This document shows, one piece after another, positions 1-6,894 of a stretch of 11,153 nucleotides of DNA. The notes under the pieces are model-generated. The model had not been told where the DNA came from and did no database searches. It saw only the letters and a list, made by a program, of their open reading frames with translations. Position numbers and translations under genes: made by a program. Each line of letters opens with the position of its first letter. Positions within the stretch are counted from its first letter, which is position 1. The DNA is from Verrucomicrobiales bacterium (GTDB lineage Bacteria > Verrucomicrobiota > Verrucomicrobiia > Limisphaerales > UBA1096), in contig JAPPPH010000359.1 of assembly GCA_028817635.1 (NCBI GenBank), positions 1 to 11,153 of the forward strand. Reading direction: 5' to 3'.

Positions 1-1414
1 AAAAGTGTACCCTGCCCCAGAACTCGCTCATTATTCGACCAGTCATTTTCGGGTACCAATAATAGACACCGGCAAAAATTGCGAAAATGGTTCCCGGCGC
101 CACCACGTAGTGGAAGTGAGCGATCACGTAGTAGCTGTCATGCAGCGCGACATCACTAAAGTTAAAGCCAAGAGGAAGACCAGTTAAACCTCCTATCCCA
201 AACATCGGCAACCAAGCCAAAGCAAAAAGCATTGGGGTATTGAAACGGATCGATCCACCCCAAAGTGATATAAATAAGCATGTCAAAATAATCACCGACG
301 GAATTGAGATTAGAAGGGTGGTCGTCTGAAAGAATGCACTGATCACAGTACCCATACCAGTCATATACATATGGTGTGCCCAGACTATGAACGCCAGGAA
401 GCCCAGCACGACCACCGCGCCAACCAGATACTTATATCCCCAGATCGGCTTGCGAGTATTATTTGAAATTACTTCAGCAACAATGCCCATCCCCGGCAAA
501 ACGAGAACGTACACCTCCGTATGCGCCAGGAACCAAAACAAATGCTGCCAAATCAGTGGGCTACCCCCACCGCTGACAGCAACATCCGCGCCATTGACGA
601 CCAGACCGGTCGGCAGAAAGAAACTCGTCTCGAGCACACGATCCATCAACTGCAGAATGCCGGCCGCTTCCAGCGGTGGGAACGCGAGCAGCAGCAGAAA
701 CGCCGTGATGAACTGTGCCCAAACGAAGAAAGGAAGGCGCATCCAAGTAAGTCCTGGTGCACGCAGATTGATGATAGTCACAAGAAAGTTCACAGCCCCT
801 AATAATGATGAGGTAATAAGTAAAATCATTCCAATCAACCAGTAAGTCTGACCATCGGTCTGGATAATGGTCGCCAGTGGGGAGTAGGACGTCCAGCCGG
901 CCTGCGCGGCACCACCCGGGATAAAGAAACTCACCGTCATCACCACGCACCCGATGAAGAAAGACCAGAAACTGGCCATGTTCACACGAGGGAAGGCCAT
1001 GTCCACCGCGCCAATCTGCAACGGCACCACGTAGTTGCCAAACGCCGCGAACGCCGCCGGCACGATGCCCATGAAAACCATGATCGTCCCGTGCATCGCA
1101 CCAAACACATTGTAAAGCTGTGGACTCATGACGCCGCCCGGCGCAACGCCGCTGCCCAGCAGTGCCTCAAGCATCGGCCCCACGAACGGTATCGCGGCAC
1201 CTTCGTAAGCCATCGACCATCGCATCATCGCAACCAGGCAGAACCCGAAAAACAGGAACGCCAGACCACAGAACCCATACTGAATCCCGATGATCTTGTG
1301 GTCGGTGGAGAAAATGTAGGTGCGCCAAAAACCCTGATCGTGGTGATCATGATGCTCGTCATGATGCACCTCCGCAGCTTCAGCCGTTTTGGTCGCCTCG
1401 GTTGTTGCGCTCAT
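1..1414 (-). CDS. ctaD: Cytochrome c oxidase subunit I (aa3-type heme-copper oxidase), 3' end outside window
   Basis: This is the catalytic membrane subunit of a heme-copper oxidase, which reduces O2 to water and pumps protons. The frame starts at ATG 1414-1412 and stays open for 471 codons to the window edge; the family is usually 520-600 residues, so the C-terminus is missing. Visible landmarks: a His-rich N-tail (H17, H18, H21, H22, H24, H25), then STDHK at 36-40; heme a ligand H108 in AMHGT; D-channel D138 in VDMAFPR with N145; CuB ligand H298 with E300 and Y302 (HTEVY); CuB H347/H348 in WAHHMY; H425, H433 and H435 in HDSYYVIAHFHY (heme a3 and heme a ligands). Two oddities: Thr replaces Pro in HPEVY, and Ile376 stands where the K-channel lysine is expected. 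The gene is third in a minus-strand cluster behind ctaA and ctaB, after a 114-bp gap. Parts of it (about 190-350 and 770-860) are much more AT-rich than the rest. Identity is secure. Confidence 0.96.
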   Translation of the reverse strand, partial: MSATTEATKTAEAAEVHHDEHHDHHDQGFWRTYIFSTDHKIIGIQYGFCGLAFLFFGFCLVAMMRWSMAYEGAAIPFVGPMLEALLGSGVAPGGVMSPQLYNVFGAMHGTIMVFMGIVPAAFAAFGNYVVPLQIGAVDMAFPRVNMASFWSFFIGCVVMTVSFFIPGGAAQAGWTSYSPLATIIQTDGQTYWLIGMILLITSSLLGAVNFLVTIINLRAPGLTWMRLPFFVWAQFITAFLLLLAFPPLEAAGILQLMDRVLETSFFLPTGLVVNGADVAVSGGGSPLIWQHLFWFLAHTEVYVLVLPGMGIVAEVISNNTRKPIWGYKYLVGAVVVLGFLAFIVWAHHMYMTGMGTVISAFFQTTTLLISIPSVIILTCLFISLWGGSIRFNTPMLFALAWLPMFGIGGLTGLPLGFNFSDVALHDSYYVIAHFHYVVAPGTIFAIFAGVYYWYPKMTGRIMSEFWGRVHF

Positions 1415-1528
1415 TATCTAAACGTTTCTCAAAAACAGTCTTTTTCTTGTCAGCCTGCACCGCTGCAAAAGCGGCACAAACTATCGGCTCGGCCGCCCTG
1501 ATGTCAATCGCAGGGTGGACGAATCCGG

Positions 1529-2449
1529 CTAAACCCCCAACTTATCCACCACCATCAACCCCAGCAGCAGCGGAAGGTAGATGATTGAGGCAAAAAACAA
1601 ACGCCGGGCACTTTGCCGGCTCAAATCCTTCGAAAAACTCACTGCCGCCGCCAGAAACAACAGCCCCAGCAACACGGCACCCACTAAATACGCCGTACCG
1701 ACCAGTTTCATCGTGAACGGCATAAGACTGGCGATCATCAGGAAAACCGTGTGGCTGATCGCCTGTCGGCCGGTCCTCACACCGTCTTCGTCGACGTTTG
1801 GCAGCATGACGAAGCCGGCCTTGGCGTAATCCTCCCGGTACAGCCAGGCAATCGCCATGAAATGCGGCACTTGCCAAAAAAACAAAATCCCAAACAGCGT
1901 CCAGCCAAGCGGATCCACCTGCCCGCGGGCAGCCGCCCACCCCATCAACGGCGGCAGCGCGCCGGGGATCGCCCCGATGATCGTGTTCCACTCAGACTTC
2001 CGTTTTAGCGGCGTGTAAACAAATAGATATGTCACCAGCGTGACGGCTCCCAACACGGCAACCAACAGATTCACCCAAGCCGAGAGTGACAACAGGCCAA
2101 GCACCGAAAATGCCCCGCCGAGAAGCAGCGCGGCCTCCGCCCCGATCGCCCCGCTTGGCAGCGGCCGATCCAGCGTGCGGTTCATCCTCGCATCATACTC
2201 ACGCTCAAGGTACTGGTTCAGGATGGCCGCGCCGGCAGCCAGCAGCCCGGTGCCCAGCAATGTCATTCCCAGCTTGGCCAAGTTTTGGGCCAAGCCACCG
2301 GTTTCATTAGTCAACGCCGCGTAAAAACCAACCAAGGTGGTGATCAGCACCAACGCCGTCAGCCGCAGCTTCACCAACTCGGAAAATATCTCCCAAGCGG
2401 AAGCCTTCGTCTTCGCACTGTTTACAGCCTGTTGAATGGATTTGCCCAT
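1529..2449 (-). CDS. ctaB: Heme O synthase (protoheme IX farnesyltransferase)
   Basis: This UbiA-superfamily integral membrane prenyltransferase transfers a farnesyl group to heme b, giving heme O, the precursor of heme A. The 306 residues match the usual family length of about 290-310. The first Asp-rich prenyl-diphosphate site is N78 through R91 (NQYLEREYDARMNRT), followed by LDRPLPSG (93-100). YTPLKRKSEWNTIIGAIPGALPP lies near 145-167 and the second acidic site is around YREDYAKAG (204-212). About nine hydrophobic helices are evident. The ATG at 2449-2447 lies 6 nt after the ctaA stop, so ctaA and ctaB are surely one transcript. No Shine-Dalgarno is visible (upstream is TATAGATTTCG). A copy of the window's palindrome core (2273-2282) encodes part of the loop after helix I (NLAKLG, 56-61). 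Confidence 0.96.
   Translation of the reverse strand: MGKSIQQAVNSAKTKASAWEIFSELVKLRLTALVLITTLVGFYAALTNETGGLAQNLAKLGMTLLGTGLLAAGAAILNQYLEREYDARMNRTLDRPLPSGAIGAEAALLLGGAFSVLGLLSLSAWVNLLVAVLGAVTLVTYLFVYTPLKRKSEWNTIIGAIPGALPPLMGWAAARGQVDPLGWTLFGILFFWQVPHFMAIAWLYREDYAKAGFVMLPNVDEDGVRTGRQAISHTVFLMIASLMPFTMKLVGTAYLVGAVLLGLLFLAAAVSFSKDLSRQSARRLFFASIIYLPLLLGLMVVDKLGV
2272..2282. repeat. Palindrome copy, core only
   Basis: GCTTGGCCAAG inside ctaB, read there as LAKL in the loop after the first helix. It has the exact 10-bp core CTTGGCCAAG but lacks the outer CG on the right. It could be native coding sequence. Confidence 0.55.
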
Positions 2450-2455
2450 CGAAAT

Positions 2456-3592
2456 CTATACCGCAAATGCCGCCCGATCTGTGTCCGGCAGGTCTCCCAG
2501 GTTGCGCTTGGCCAAGCGATCGTCCGCCCCGGCGACAAACATGCTGCGCTTGGCCACCATCAACATCAAACTTGTGAACGCCAGACACACCGCGCCCAGC
2601 ACCACATGCCCCGTGGCCACATCCGCGGCCTTGTTACTTAAAAGCGTCCAAATCCCCATGCCCGCTTGGCCAAGGATCATCGCCAGCAACACATAACTGG
2701 CCTTGGTAAACCGGTGCGCTTGGCCAAGCCGACGGTGGGTTTTGACCACCAACGCCACAACAAATGCCAACGTCGCCACAGCACCCACCCGGTGCAGCAT
2801 TTGCATCCAGACATGCCAAGCTTGAATTTCCTTGCCCGTGGCCAGAAAAGTCACCGGATTACCGGATTCATCCAGTAATTTTTTACTCGCATGCAACTCA
2901 CCCTGAAGCGCCAAACGCTTTTCGTTGTAGTTGGCCACCGAAGCGGCATCCGTCGCCGGCCAAACTTGCCCGTGCGCCAGCGGGAAATCCCATATCGCCA
3001 ACCCTGCATGCTGATGCCGCATCGTCGCCCCAATCAAAAGCTGAACGAACACCAGACAGAGAACCGTGATGATCGCCCCCTGAATTCGGCCAAAGCTTGC
3101 CTCCTTCTCTCTCCCAACTTTCACCCGGTGCCACCAACCGCTGGTAACCAGTGCAATACCGCAAATCAGGATCAAAAACAGCTGAGCCACAACACCATGT
3201 ATGAGGCCAAGGTTGGGGTTGATCTCCGTAACGCGCAACCCACCCAAAATCCCCTGTGCAACTACAAGCACGAACGCCGTCACCCCCAACCGCCGCACCC
3301 ACTTTCGGGGCTCAGAGAACCAGAGCCAAATAGCCAGAATCATGGTCAAAAAGCCCACAAACGAAGCAACCAACCGGTGGGCGTGTTCCTCAAAAATTCC
3401 AAAATGACCAATCCAACGGTCGAAAGGCACCAAAAACATGTTGTAACCGAATGTGTTTGGCCAATCTGGAACCGCCATCCCTACACCTTTTGTCGTCACC
3501 AATCCACCTATCCCAATAAGAACCAGTGTCGACAATGCTATAAACATTGCGAACCTGTGCAACCAAGGGCTTTGCTGCAACGGAGCAGGCAT
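2456..3592 (-). CDS. ctaA: Heme A synthase (COX15/CtaA family)
   Basis: This membrane oxidase converts heme O to heme A for the aa3 oxidase encoded downstream. From ATG 3592 it has 378 residues; one codon further upstream is TTG, so a start at 3595 is possible but less likely. Family landmarks: GGLVTTKGVGMAVPDWP (29-45), EEHAHR with H70 and H72, LIHG with H132, MRHQHAGLAIWDFPLAHGQ (191-209), MLHR with H267, and TGHV with H329. The paired His residues in the two four-helix halves are the heme ligands known for the family. There is no Cys pair in the loop after helix I, unlike Bacillus CtaA. A soluble insert (about 213-258) sits between the halves. Three palindrome copies fall inside: LGQA at 289-292 (loop), LGQA at 308-311 (helix start) and LAKR at 360-363 (C-tail). 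It is the first gene of the ctaA-ctaB-ctaD set, and no Shine-Dalgarno is seen. Confidence 0.95.
   Translation of the reverse strand: MPAPLQQSPWLHRFAMFIALSTLVLIGIGGLVTTKGVGMAVPDWPNTFGYNMFLVPFDRWIGHFGIFEEHAHRLVASFVGFLTMILAIWLWFSEPRKWVRRLGVTAFVLVVAQGILGGLRVTEINPNLGLIHGVVAQLFLILICGIALVTSGWWHRVKVGREKEASFGRIQGAIITVLCLVFVQLLIGATMRHQHAGLAIWDFPLAHGQVWPATDAASVANYNEKRLALQGELHASKKLLDESGNPVTFLATGKEIQAWHVWMQMLHRVGAVATLAFVVALVVKTHRRLGQAHRFTKASYVLLAMILGQAGMGIWTLLSNKAADVATGHVVLGAVCLAFTSLMLMVAKRSMFVAGADDRLAKRNLGDLPDTDRAAFAV
2505..2518. repeat. Palindrome copy CGCTTGGCCAAGCG
   Basis: A perfect 14-bp palindrome in the 3' end of ctaA, read as RLAKR (359-363) in the soluble C-terminal tail. A half copy, CGCTTGGCCA at 2547-2556, lies 28 bp further along. 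Confidence 0.85.
2664..2675. repeat. Palindrome copy, 12 of 14 bases
   Basis: CGCTTGGCCAAG inside ctaA, read on the gene strand as LGQAG (308-312) at the start of a membrane helix. Confidence 0.75.
2717..2729. repeat. Palindrome copy, 13 of 14 bases
   Basis: CGCTTGGCCAAGC inside ctaA, read as RLGQAH (288-293) in the polar loop between helices. It is 53 bp from the previous copy. Confidence 0.82.
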
Positions 3593-3656
3593 CAAAAACT
3601 AAATAAAAATAGCAAAAAAGGGGAAATTGGCCAGTTTTTAAACTCGAACCGCGACT

Positions 3657-3685
3657 AGCGTATCACCGCCAAAATAACACGGCAA
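3657..3685 (-). promoter_or_regulatory. Candidate sigma-70-type promoter for ctaA
   Basis: On the minus strand TTGCCG (3685-3680) and TACGCT (3662-3657) are 17 bp apart, and the -10 element is preceded by TGA, an extended -10 pattern. Matches to consensus are 4/6 and 3/6, so it is weak. The Crp-like repeat centre would sit about 50 bp upstream of the predicted start, a position used by activators. The call is tentative. Confidence 0.28.
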
Positions 3686-3690
3686 CCTCT

Positions 3691-3708
3691 TTGTGAAAAA
3701 ATTCACAA
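3691..3708. promoter_or_regulatory. CRP/FNR-family operator, TGTGA-N6-TCACA
   Basis: The sequence TTGTGAAAAAATTCACAA is a perfect inverted repeat with 7-bp arms around AAAA, and it contains TGTGA-N6-TCACA with the spacing of the classical Crp half-sites. It lies about 100 bp upstream of the ctaA start and 150 bp upstream of gdhA. Regulators of the Crp-Fnr family often control respiratory and nitrogen genes, so a role on either side is plausible. The regulator itself is not in the window. Confidence 0.6.
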
Positions 3709-3856
3709 TCTCCTCTTTTACCCCAATTCACCCCGTTTGACAGTGATTTGGCAAAAGTGATGTTCAATCAGTTTTTTTTATATTTACAATCCCCAATCCT
3801 CTCCATAGGCTTCCCCGAAGTTACACCTTTTATCAACCCGAAATACTTTATCCACC

Positions 3857-5272
3857 TTGAATTCATCCAACGAACTGACTTTTCGTGAAAGCGTCGACCG
3901 CATGTTCGACCGGGCCATCGACACAATGAGCCTGCCACCGGGCCTTGCCGACCAAATTCGAAGCTGCAACTCCTGCTACCAACTCAAGTTCGGCGTCAAG
4001 CTGGACGACCGCTACGAAGTATTCACCGGTTGGCGCGCTGTACACAGCGAGCATATTCTCCCGGTGAAGGGTGGCATCCGCTACGCCGATTTTGCCAATC
4101 AGGATGAAGTCGAGGCACTCGCCGCACTCATGACTTACAAGTGCGCCATCGTGTTCATTCCGTTTGGCGGTTCCAAGGGCGCGCTCAAGATCAATCCGCG
4201 CAACTACTCCGAACACGAACTTGAGAAAATCACGCGCCGCTTCACGCAGGAACTCGCCAAGCGCGACCTCGTACATCCCAGCCTCAATGTCCCCGCCCCG
4301 GACATGGGCACCGGTGAACGCGAAATGGGCTGGATCTCCGACACGTACCAAAACCTTTACCCCGAACAGGTCAGCGGCATGGGCTGTGTCACCGGCAAAC
4401 CGGTTCACCTTGGCGGTATCGGCGGACGCACCGAGGCCACCGGCCGTGGGGTGCAATTCGGCCTGCGCGAATTTTTCCGTCATCCCGAGGACGTGGCCCG
4501 CGCCAAGCTCGAGGGCACACTCGAAGGCAAACGCATCGTCATTCAGGGGCTGGGTAACGTCGGCTATCACGCCGCAAAATTCCTCAGCGAGGAGGACGGC
4601 GCAAAGATCGTCACCATCATCGAGCGTGACGGCGCCATCAGTTCCGCCGATGGATTCGACATCGAGGCAGTCAAACAGCACGTCAACGAAAACCGCGGCG
4701 TGAAGGGCTTCCCCGGTGCCGAATACACCGAGGACGGCTCCGCCCTGCTCGAGGCCGATTGCGACATTCTCATCCCCGCCGCCCTCGAGGGCGTCATCAA
4801 TCAAGCGAACGCCGCCAACATCAAGGCACCGCTCATCGCCGAGGCCGCCAACGGCCCGGTCACCTTTGCCGCCGACGAAATCCTCCGTGAAAAGGGAACG
4901 GTCATCATCCCCGACGCCTACATGAACGCCGGGGGTGTCACGGTTTCCTACTTTGAGTGGGTCAAAAACCTTGCGCGGATTCGCTTCGGTTACCTCGAGC
5001 GCCGACACGAGGAACGCCGAGGCCAGTTGATCATCGATGCCCTCGAGAAGATGCTGAACACCCCGGTGCCACAGGAAATCCGCGATCAGTTGACCACCGG
5101 CGCAGACGAACTGGCACTCGTCCGCTCCGGTCTCGATGATACCATGCGAAACGCTTACAACGAGATTCGCAACATCTTCAACTCGCGCGACAACGTCGTC
5201 GATCTCCGTACTGCCGCCTTCGTCCTCGCCATCGAGCGCATCGCGAAGAAATACGAAAGCATGGGACTGTAA
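3857..5272 (+). CDS. gdhA: Glutamate dehydrogenase (Glu/Leu/Phe/Val dehydrogenase family)
   Basis: This cytoplasmic enzyme interconverts glutamate with 2-oxoglutarate and ammonium. The 471-residue frame starts at TTG 3857; the frame is closed by TAG at 3806 and holds no ATG before codon 16, and the residues from TFRESVDRMFDRA onward already look like the family N-terminus, so the TTG start is favoured. The substrate domain shows KGGIRY (71-76), K95, PFGGSKG (102-108, K107) and the catalytic Asp in PAPDMGTGERE (D149). The Rossmann domain shows QGLGNVG (230-236) with the acidic E256 after the second strand. NAGGVTVSYFEWVKN (354-368 region) is the usual substrate-domain signature. The acid after strand 2 leans toward NAD use, but cofactor choice cannot be fixed by eye. 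No Shine-Dalgarno is visible. It is divergent from ctaA and 90 bp upstream of cysS. No palindrome copy occurs inside. Confidence 0.95.
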   Translation: MNSSNELTFRESVDRMFDRAIDTMSLPPGLADQIRSCNSCYQLKFGVKLDDRYEVFTGWRAVHSEHILPVKGGIRYADFANQDEVEALAALMTYKCAIVFIPFGGSKGALKINPRNYSEHELEKITRRFTQELAKRDLVHPSLNVPAPDMGTGEREMGWISDTYQNLYPEQVSGMGCVTGKPVHLGGIGGRTEATGRGVQFGLREFFRHPEDVARAKLEGTLEGKRIVIQGLGNVGYHAAKFLSEEDGAKIVTIIERDGAISSADGFDIEAVKQHVNENRGVKGFPGAEYTEDGSALLEADCDILIPAALEGVINQANAANIKAPLIAEAANGPVTFAADEILREKGTVIIPDAYMNAGGVTVSYFEWVKNLARIRFGYLERRHEERRGQLIIDALEKMLNTPVPQEIRDQLTTGADELALVRSGLDDTMRNAYNEIRNIFNSRDNVVDLRTAAFVLAIERIAKKYESMGL

Positions 5273-5300
5273 GGTAAGTATTCAATTTTCAGCAGTAACG

Positions 5301-5314
5301 CGCTTGGCCAAGCG
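5301..5314. repeat. Palindrome copy CGCTTGGCCAAGCG
   Basis: A perfect copy in the 90-bp gap between gdhA and cysS, 28 bp past the gdhA stop. As RNA it could form a tiny hairpin at best and has no T-run, so a terminator role is not supported. Confidence 0.87.
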
Positions 5315-5362
5315 GTTCCCACTTTTCCTTTCCGGCGTGGCCGACTAGGCTGTCGCCGCTTT

Positions 5363-6781
5363 ATGGGCTTGAACGTTTTCAACACCCTCTCCCGCTCGGT
5401 CGAGCCGTTCGTGCCGCTGGATCCCGACGGTAAAAAAGTCGGCCTCTACTGCTGCGGCCCGACCGTGCACGATTACGCGCACATTGGGAACTTCCGCACG
5501 TTCGTCTTCGCCGACGTCGTCCGGCGTTACCTGACCTTTCGCGGGTTCGACGTCCGTCACGTGATGAACATCACCGACGTCGAGGACAAGATCATCCGCC
5601 GCGTCAATGAGTCCGGCAAGTCGCTCAGCGAGTACACCGGCGAATTTGAAAAGGCATTTTTCAACGACCTCGAGGCACTTGGCTGCCTGATGCCGGACGA
5701 ACGACCGCACGCAACAAAGTTCATCGGCCCGATCATCAAGCTCATCAAAAAGCTCGAGGAAAACGGCATTGCCTACCGTGCCGGAGACGGCTCGGTTTAT
5801 TTCAGCATCGAAAAATACCGCGAGGCCGGAAACCGATACGGCCAGTTACTCAATCTCAACCTCGAGGAAATGCGACCGGGCGAGCGCGTCAGCAGCGACG
5901 AGTACGAAAAGGAATCCATCGCCGACTTCGCGCTATGGAAGGCGCGCGTGCCCGAGGACGGCGAGGTGTTTTGGAAAAGCCCCTGGGGCGAAGGCCGGCC
6001 CGGCTGGCACATCGAGTGCAGCGCCATGAGCATGGAACTTCTCGGGCCGAGTTTCGACCTGCACCTCGGTGGCGAGGATTTGGTGTTCCCCCATCACGAG
6101 GACGAGATCGCCCAGAGCGAGGGCGCCTGCATGCAGTGTGACGGCCAAAAATTTGTCAAATACTGGATGCACGGAGCGCACCTGCTGGTCGAGGGCAAAA
6201 AGATGAGCAAGTCACTCGGCAACTTTTTCACTCTGCGCGACCTGTTGGCCAAGGGCAGTGCCGGGCGCGAGGTGCGTTACCTGATGATCTCCGCCCATTA
6301 CCGCGAGACGTTTAACTTCACCCTCGACAACCTCGCCGGGGCCAGGACCGCGCTGGGCCGCATCGACGAATGCACGGCCAAGCTCCGCGAACTTGCGCTT
6401 GGCCAAGCGGCTGCACCGGCCGCCGACTCGCCGCTTGTCACCCGCTTCACCGAGGCAATGGACGACGACCTCAACGTCTCCGCCGCGTGGGCCGCTGCGT
6501 TCGATTGGGTGCGCGACACCAACCGCAAACTCGCAGCCGAGGAACTGGATGCCGCCGCGGCCGCCACTGAGTTGGCCAACTGGGAACACATCAACGCCGT
6601 GCTCGGTATCGAGACCATCGAGGAGAAAGCACCGGCCGAGATTCTCGCCCTCGCAGAGGAACGTCAGGCCGCGCGCAAGGCTAAAGACTTCGCGCGCTCC
6701 GACCAGATTCGCGACGAACTCGCCGCCCAAGGCTGGGTCATCGAAGACACCCCCAAGGGGCCAAGGGTCAAGCGGGCTTAA
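5363..6781 (+). CDS. cysS: Cysteinyl-tRNA synthetase
   Basis: This class I aminoacyl-tRNA synthetase charges tRNA-Cys. The 472 residues match the usual length (about 460-480). Landmarks: the HIGH-type signature PTVHDYAHIGN (33-43); KMSKS at 280-284; zinc ligands C31 (CGPTVHD), C219 (WHIECSAMS), H244 and E248 (FPHHEDE), with the same spacing as the E. coli enzyme (C28, C209, H234, E238); and a C-terminal DALR-type tRNA-binding bundle ending ARSDQIRDELAAQGWVIEDT. A perfect palindrome copy (6396-6409) encodes ALGQA (345-349) in the variable linker before the DALR domain. The start is ATG 5363 and no Shine-Dalgarno is seen close by. It follows gdhA on the same strand and could be co-transcribed, although the functional link is weak. 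Confidence 0.97.
   Translation: MGLNVFNTLSRSVEPFVPLDPDGKKVGLYCCGPTVHDYAHIGNFRTFVFADVVRRYLTFRGFDVRHVMNITDVEDKIIRRVNESGKSLSEYTGEFEKAFFNDLEALGCLMPDERPHATKFIGPIIKLIKKLEENGIAYRAGDGSVYFSIEKYREAGNRYGQLLNLNLEEMRPGERVSSDEYEKESIADFALWKARVPEDGEVFWKSPWGEGRPGWHIECSAMSMELLGPSFDLHLGGEDLVFPHHEDEIAQSEGACMQCDGQKFVKYWMHGAHLLVEGKKMSKSLGNFFTLRDLLAKGSAGREVRYLMISAHYRETFNFTLDNLAGARTALGRIDECTAKLRELALGQAAAPAADSPLVTRFTEAMDDDLNVSAAWAAAFDWVRDTNRKLAAEELDAAAAATELANWEHINAVLGIETIEEKAPAEILALAEERQAARKAKDFARSDQIRDELAAQGWVIEDTPKGPRVKRA
6396..6409. repeat. Palindrome copy CGCTTGGCCAAGCG
   Basis: A perfect copy inside cysS, read as ALGQA (345-349) in the Ala/Pro-rich linker between the catalytic core and the DALR domain. Confidence 0.87.
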
Positions 6782-6789
6782 AGCGGGCA

Positions 6790-6857
6790 CGGACTCGCAG
6801 ACTCGTCCATCCAATTTTGCGCTTGGTTTGCTGTGGAGGGACGAGCCTGCGAGTCCG
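6790..6857. repeat. 68-bp imperfect inverted repeat between convergent genes
   Basis: Arms 6790-6813 and 6834-6857 pair over 24 positions with two mismatches (6801 with 6846, 6809 with 6838), leaving a 20-nt loop that contains a half palindrome (GCGCTTGG, 6820-6827). It lies between the cysS stop and the lipoyl-transferase stop, where a two-way terminator would be expected. Only an A-run (6858-6866) follows on the plus strand and no T-run follows in either direction, so it is not a canonical intrinsic terminator. The minus-strand RNA would be slightly more stable because one mismatch becomes G-U. It could be a dispersed REP- or MITE-like repeat. Confidence 0.75.
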
Positions 6858-6894
6858 AGAAAAAAACAAAAGACTCCCCCCACCTCAAAACCCC

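Larger units (their letters stand above)
3593..3856. promoter_or_regulatory. Divergent control region between ctaA and gdhA
   Basis: This AT-rich 264-bp spacer separates two divergently transcribed units, so promoters for both must lie here or very near. It holds a perfect CRP/FNR-family inverted repeat (3691-3708), a candidate minus-strand promoter (3657-3685), a TTGACA hexamer on the plus strand at 3737-3742 without a well-placed -10 partner, and a TACAAT hexamer at 3785-3790 downstream. No ORF with coding character is seen. That promoters are here is inference from gene layout; which hexamers are used is uncertain. Confidence 0.7.

Noticed and set aside
561..950. A 129-codon minus-strand frame within ctaD
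   Set aside because: It is another frame of ctaD; the true frame is open from 1414 to the window edge with all oxidase ligands, so ctaD is not broken.
1460..1474. Hairpin CCGCT-GCAAA-AGCGG in the ctaB-ctaD gap
   Set aside because: Only five base pairs and no adjoining T-run on the minus strand, so a terminator or attenuator is not supported.
2891..3658. A 255-codon plus-strand frame over ctaA
   Set aside because: Antisense to ctaA, whose motifs are complete; composition is rich in Pro, Asn and Gln as expected of a shadow.
3863..5008. A 381-codon open frame on the minus strand across gdhA
   Set aside because: It is antisense to an unambiguous glutamate dehydrogenase; long antisense frames are a known by-product of GC-biased codon use in GDH genes, and its translation shows no family motif.
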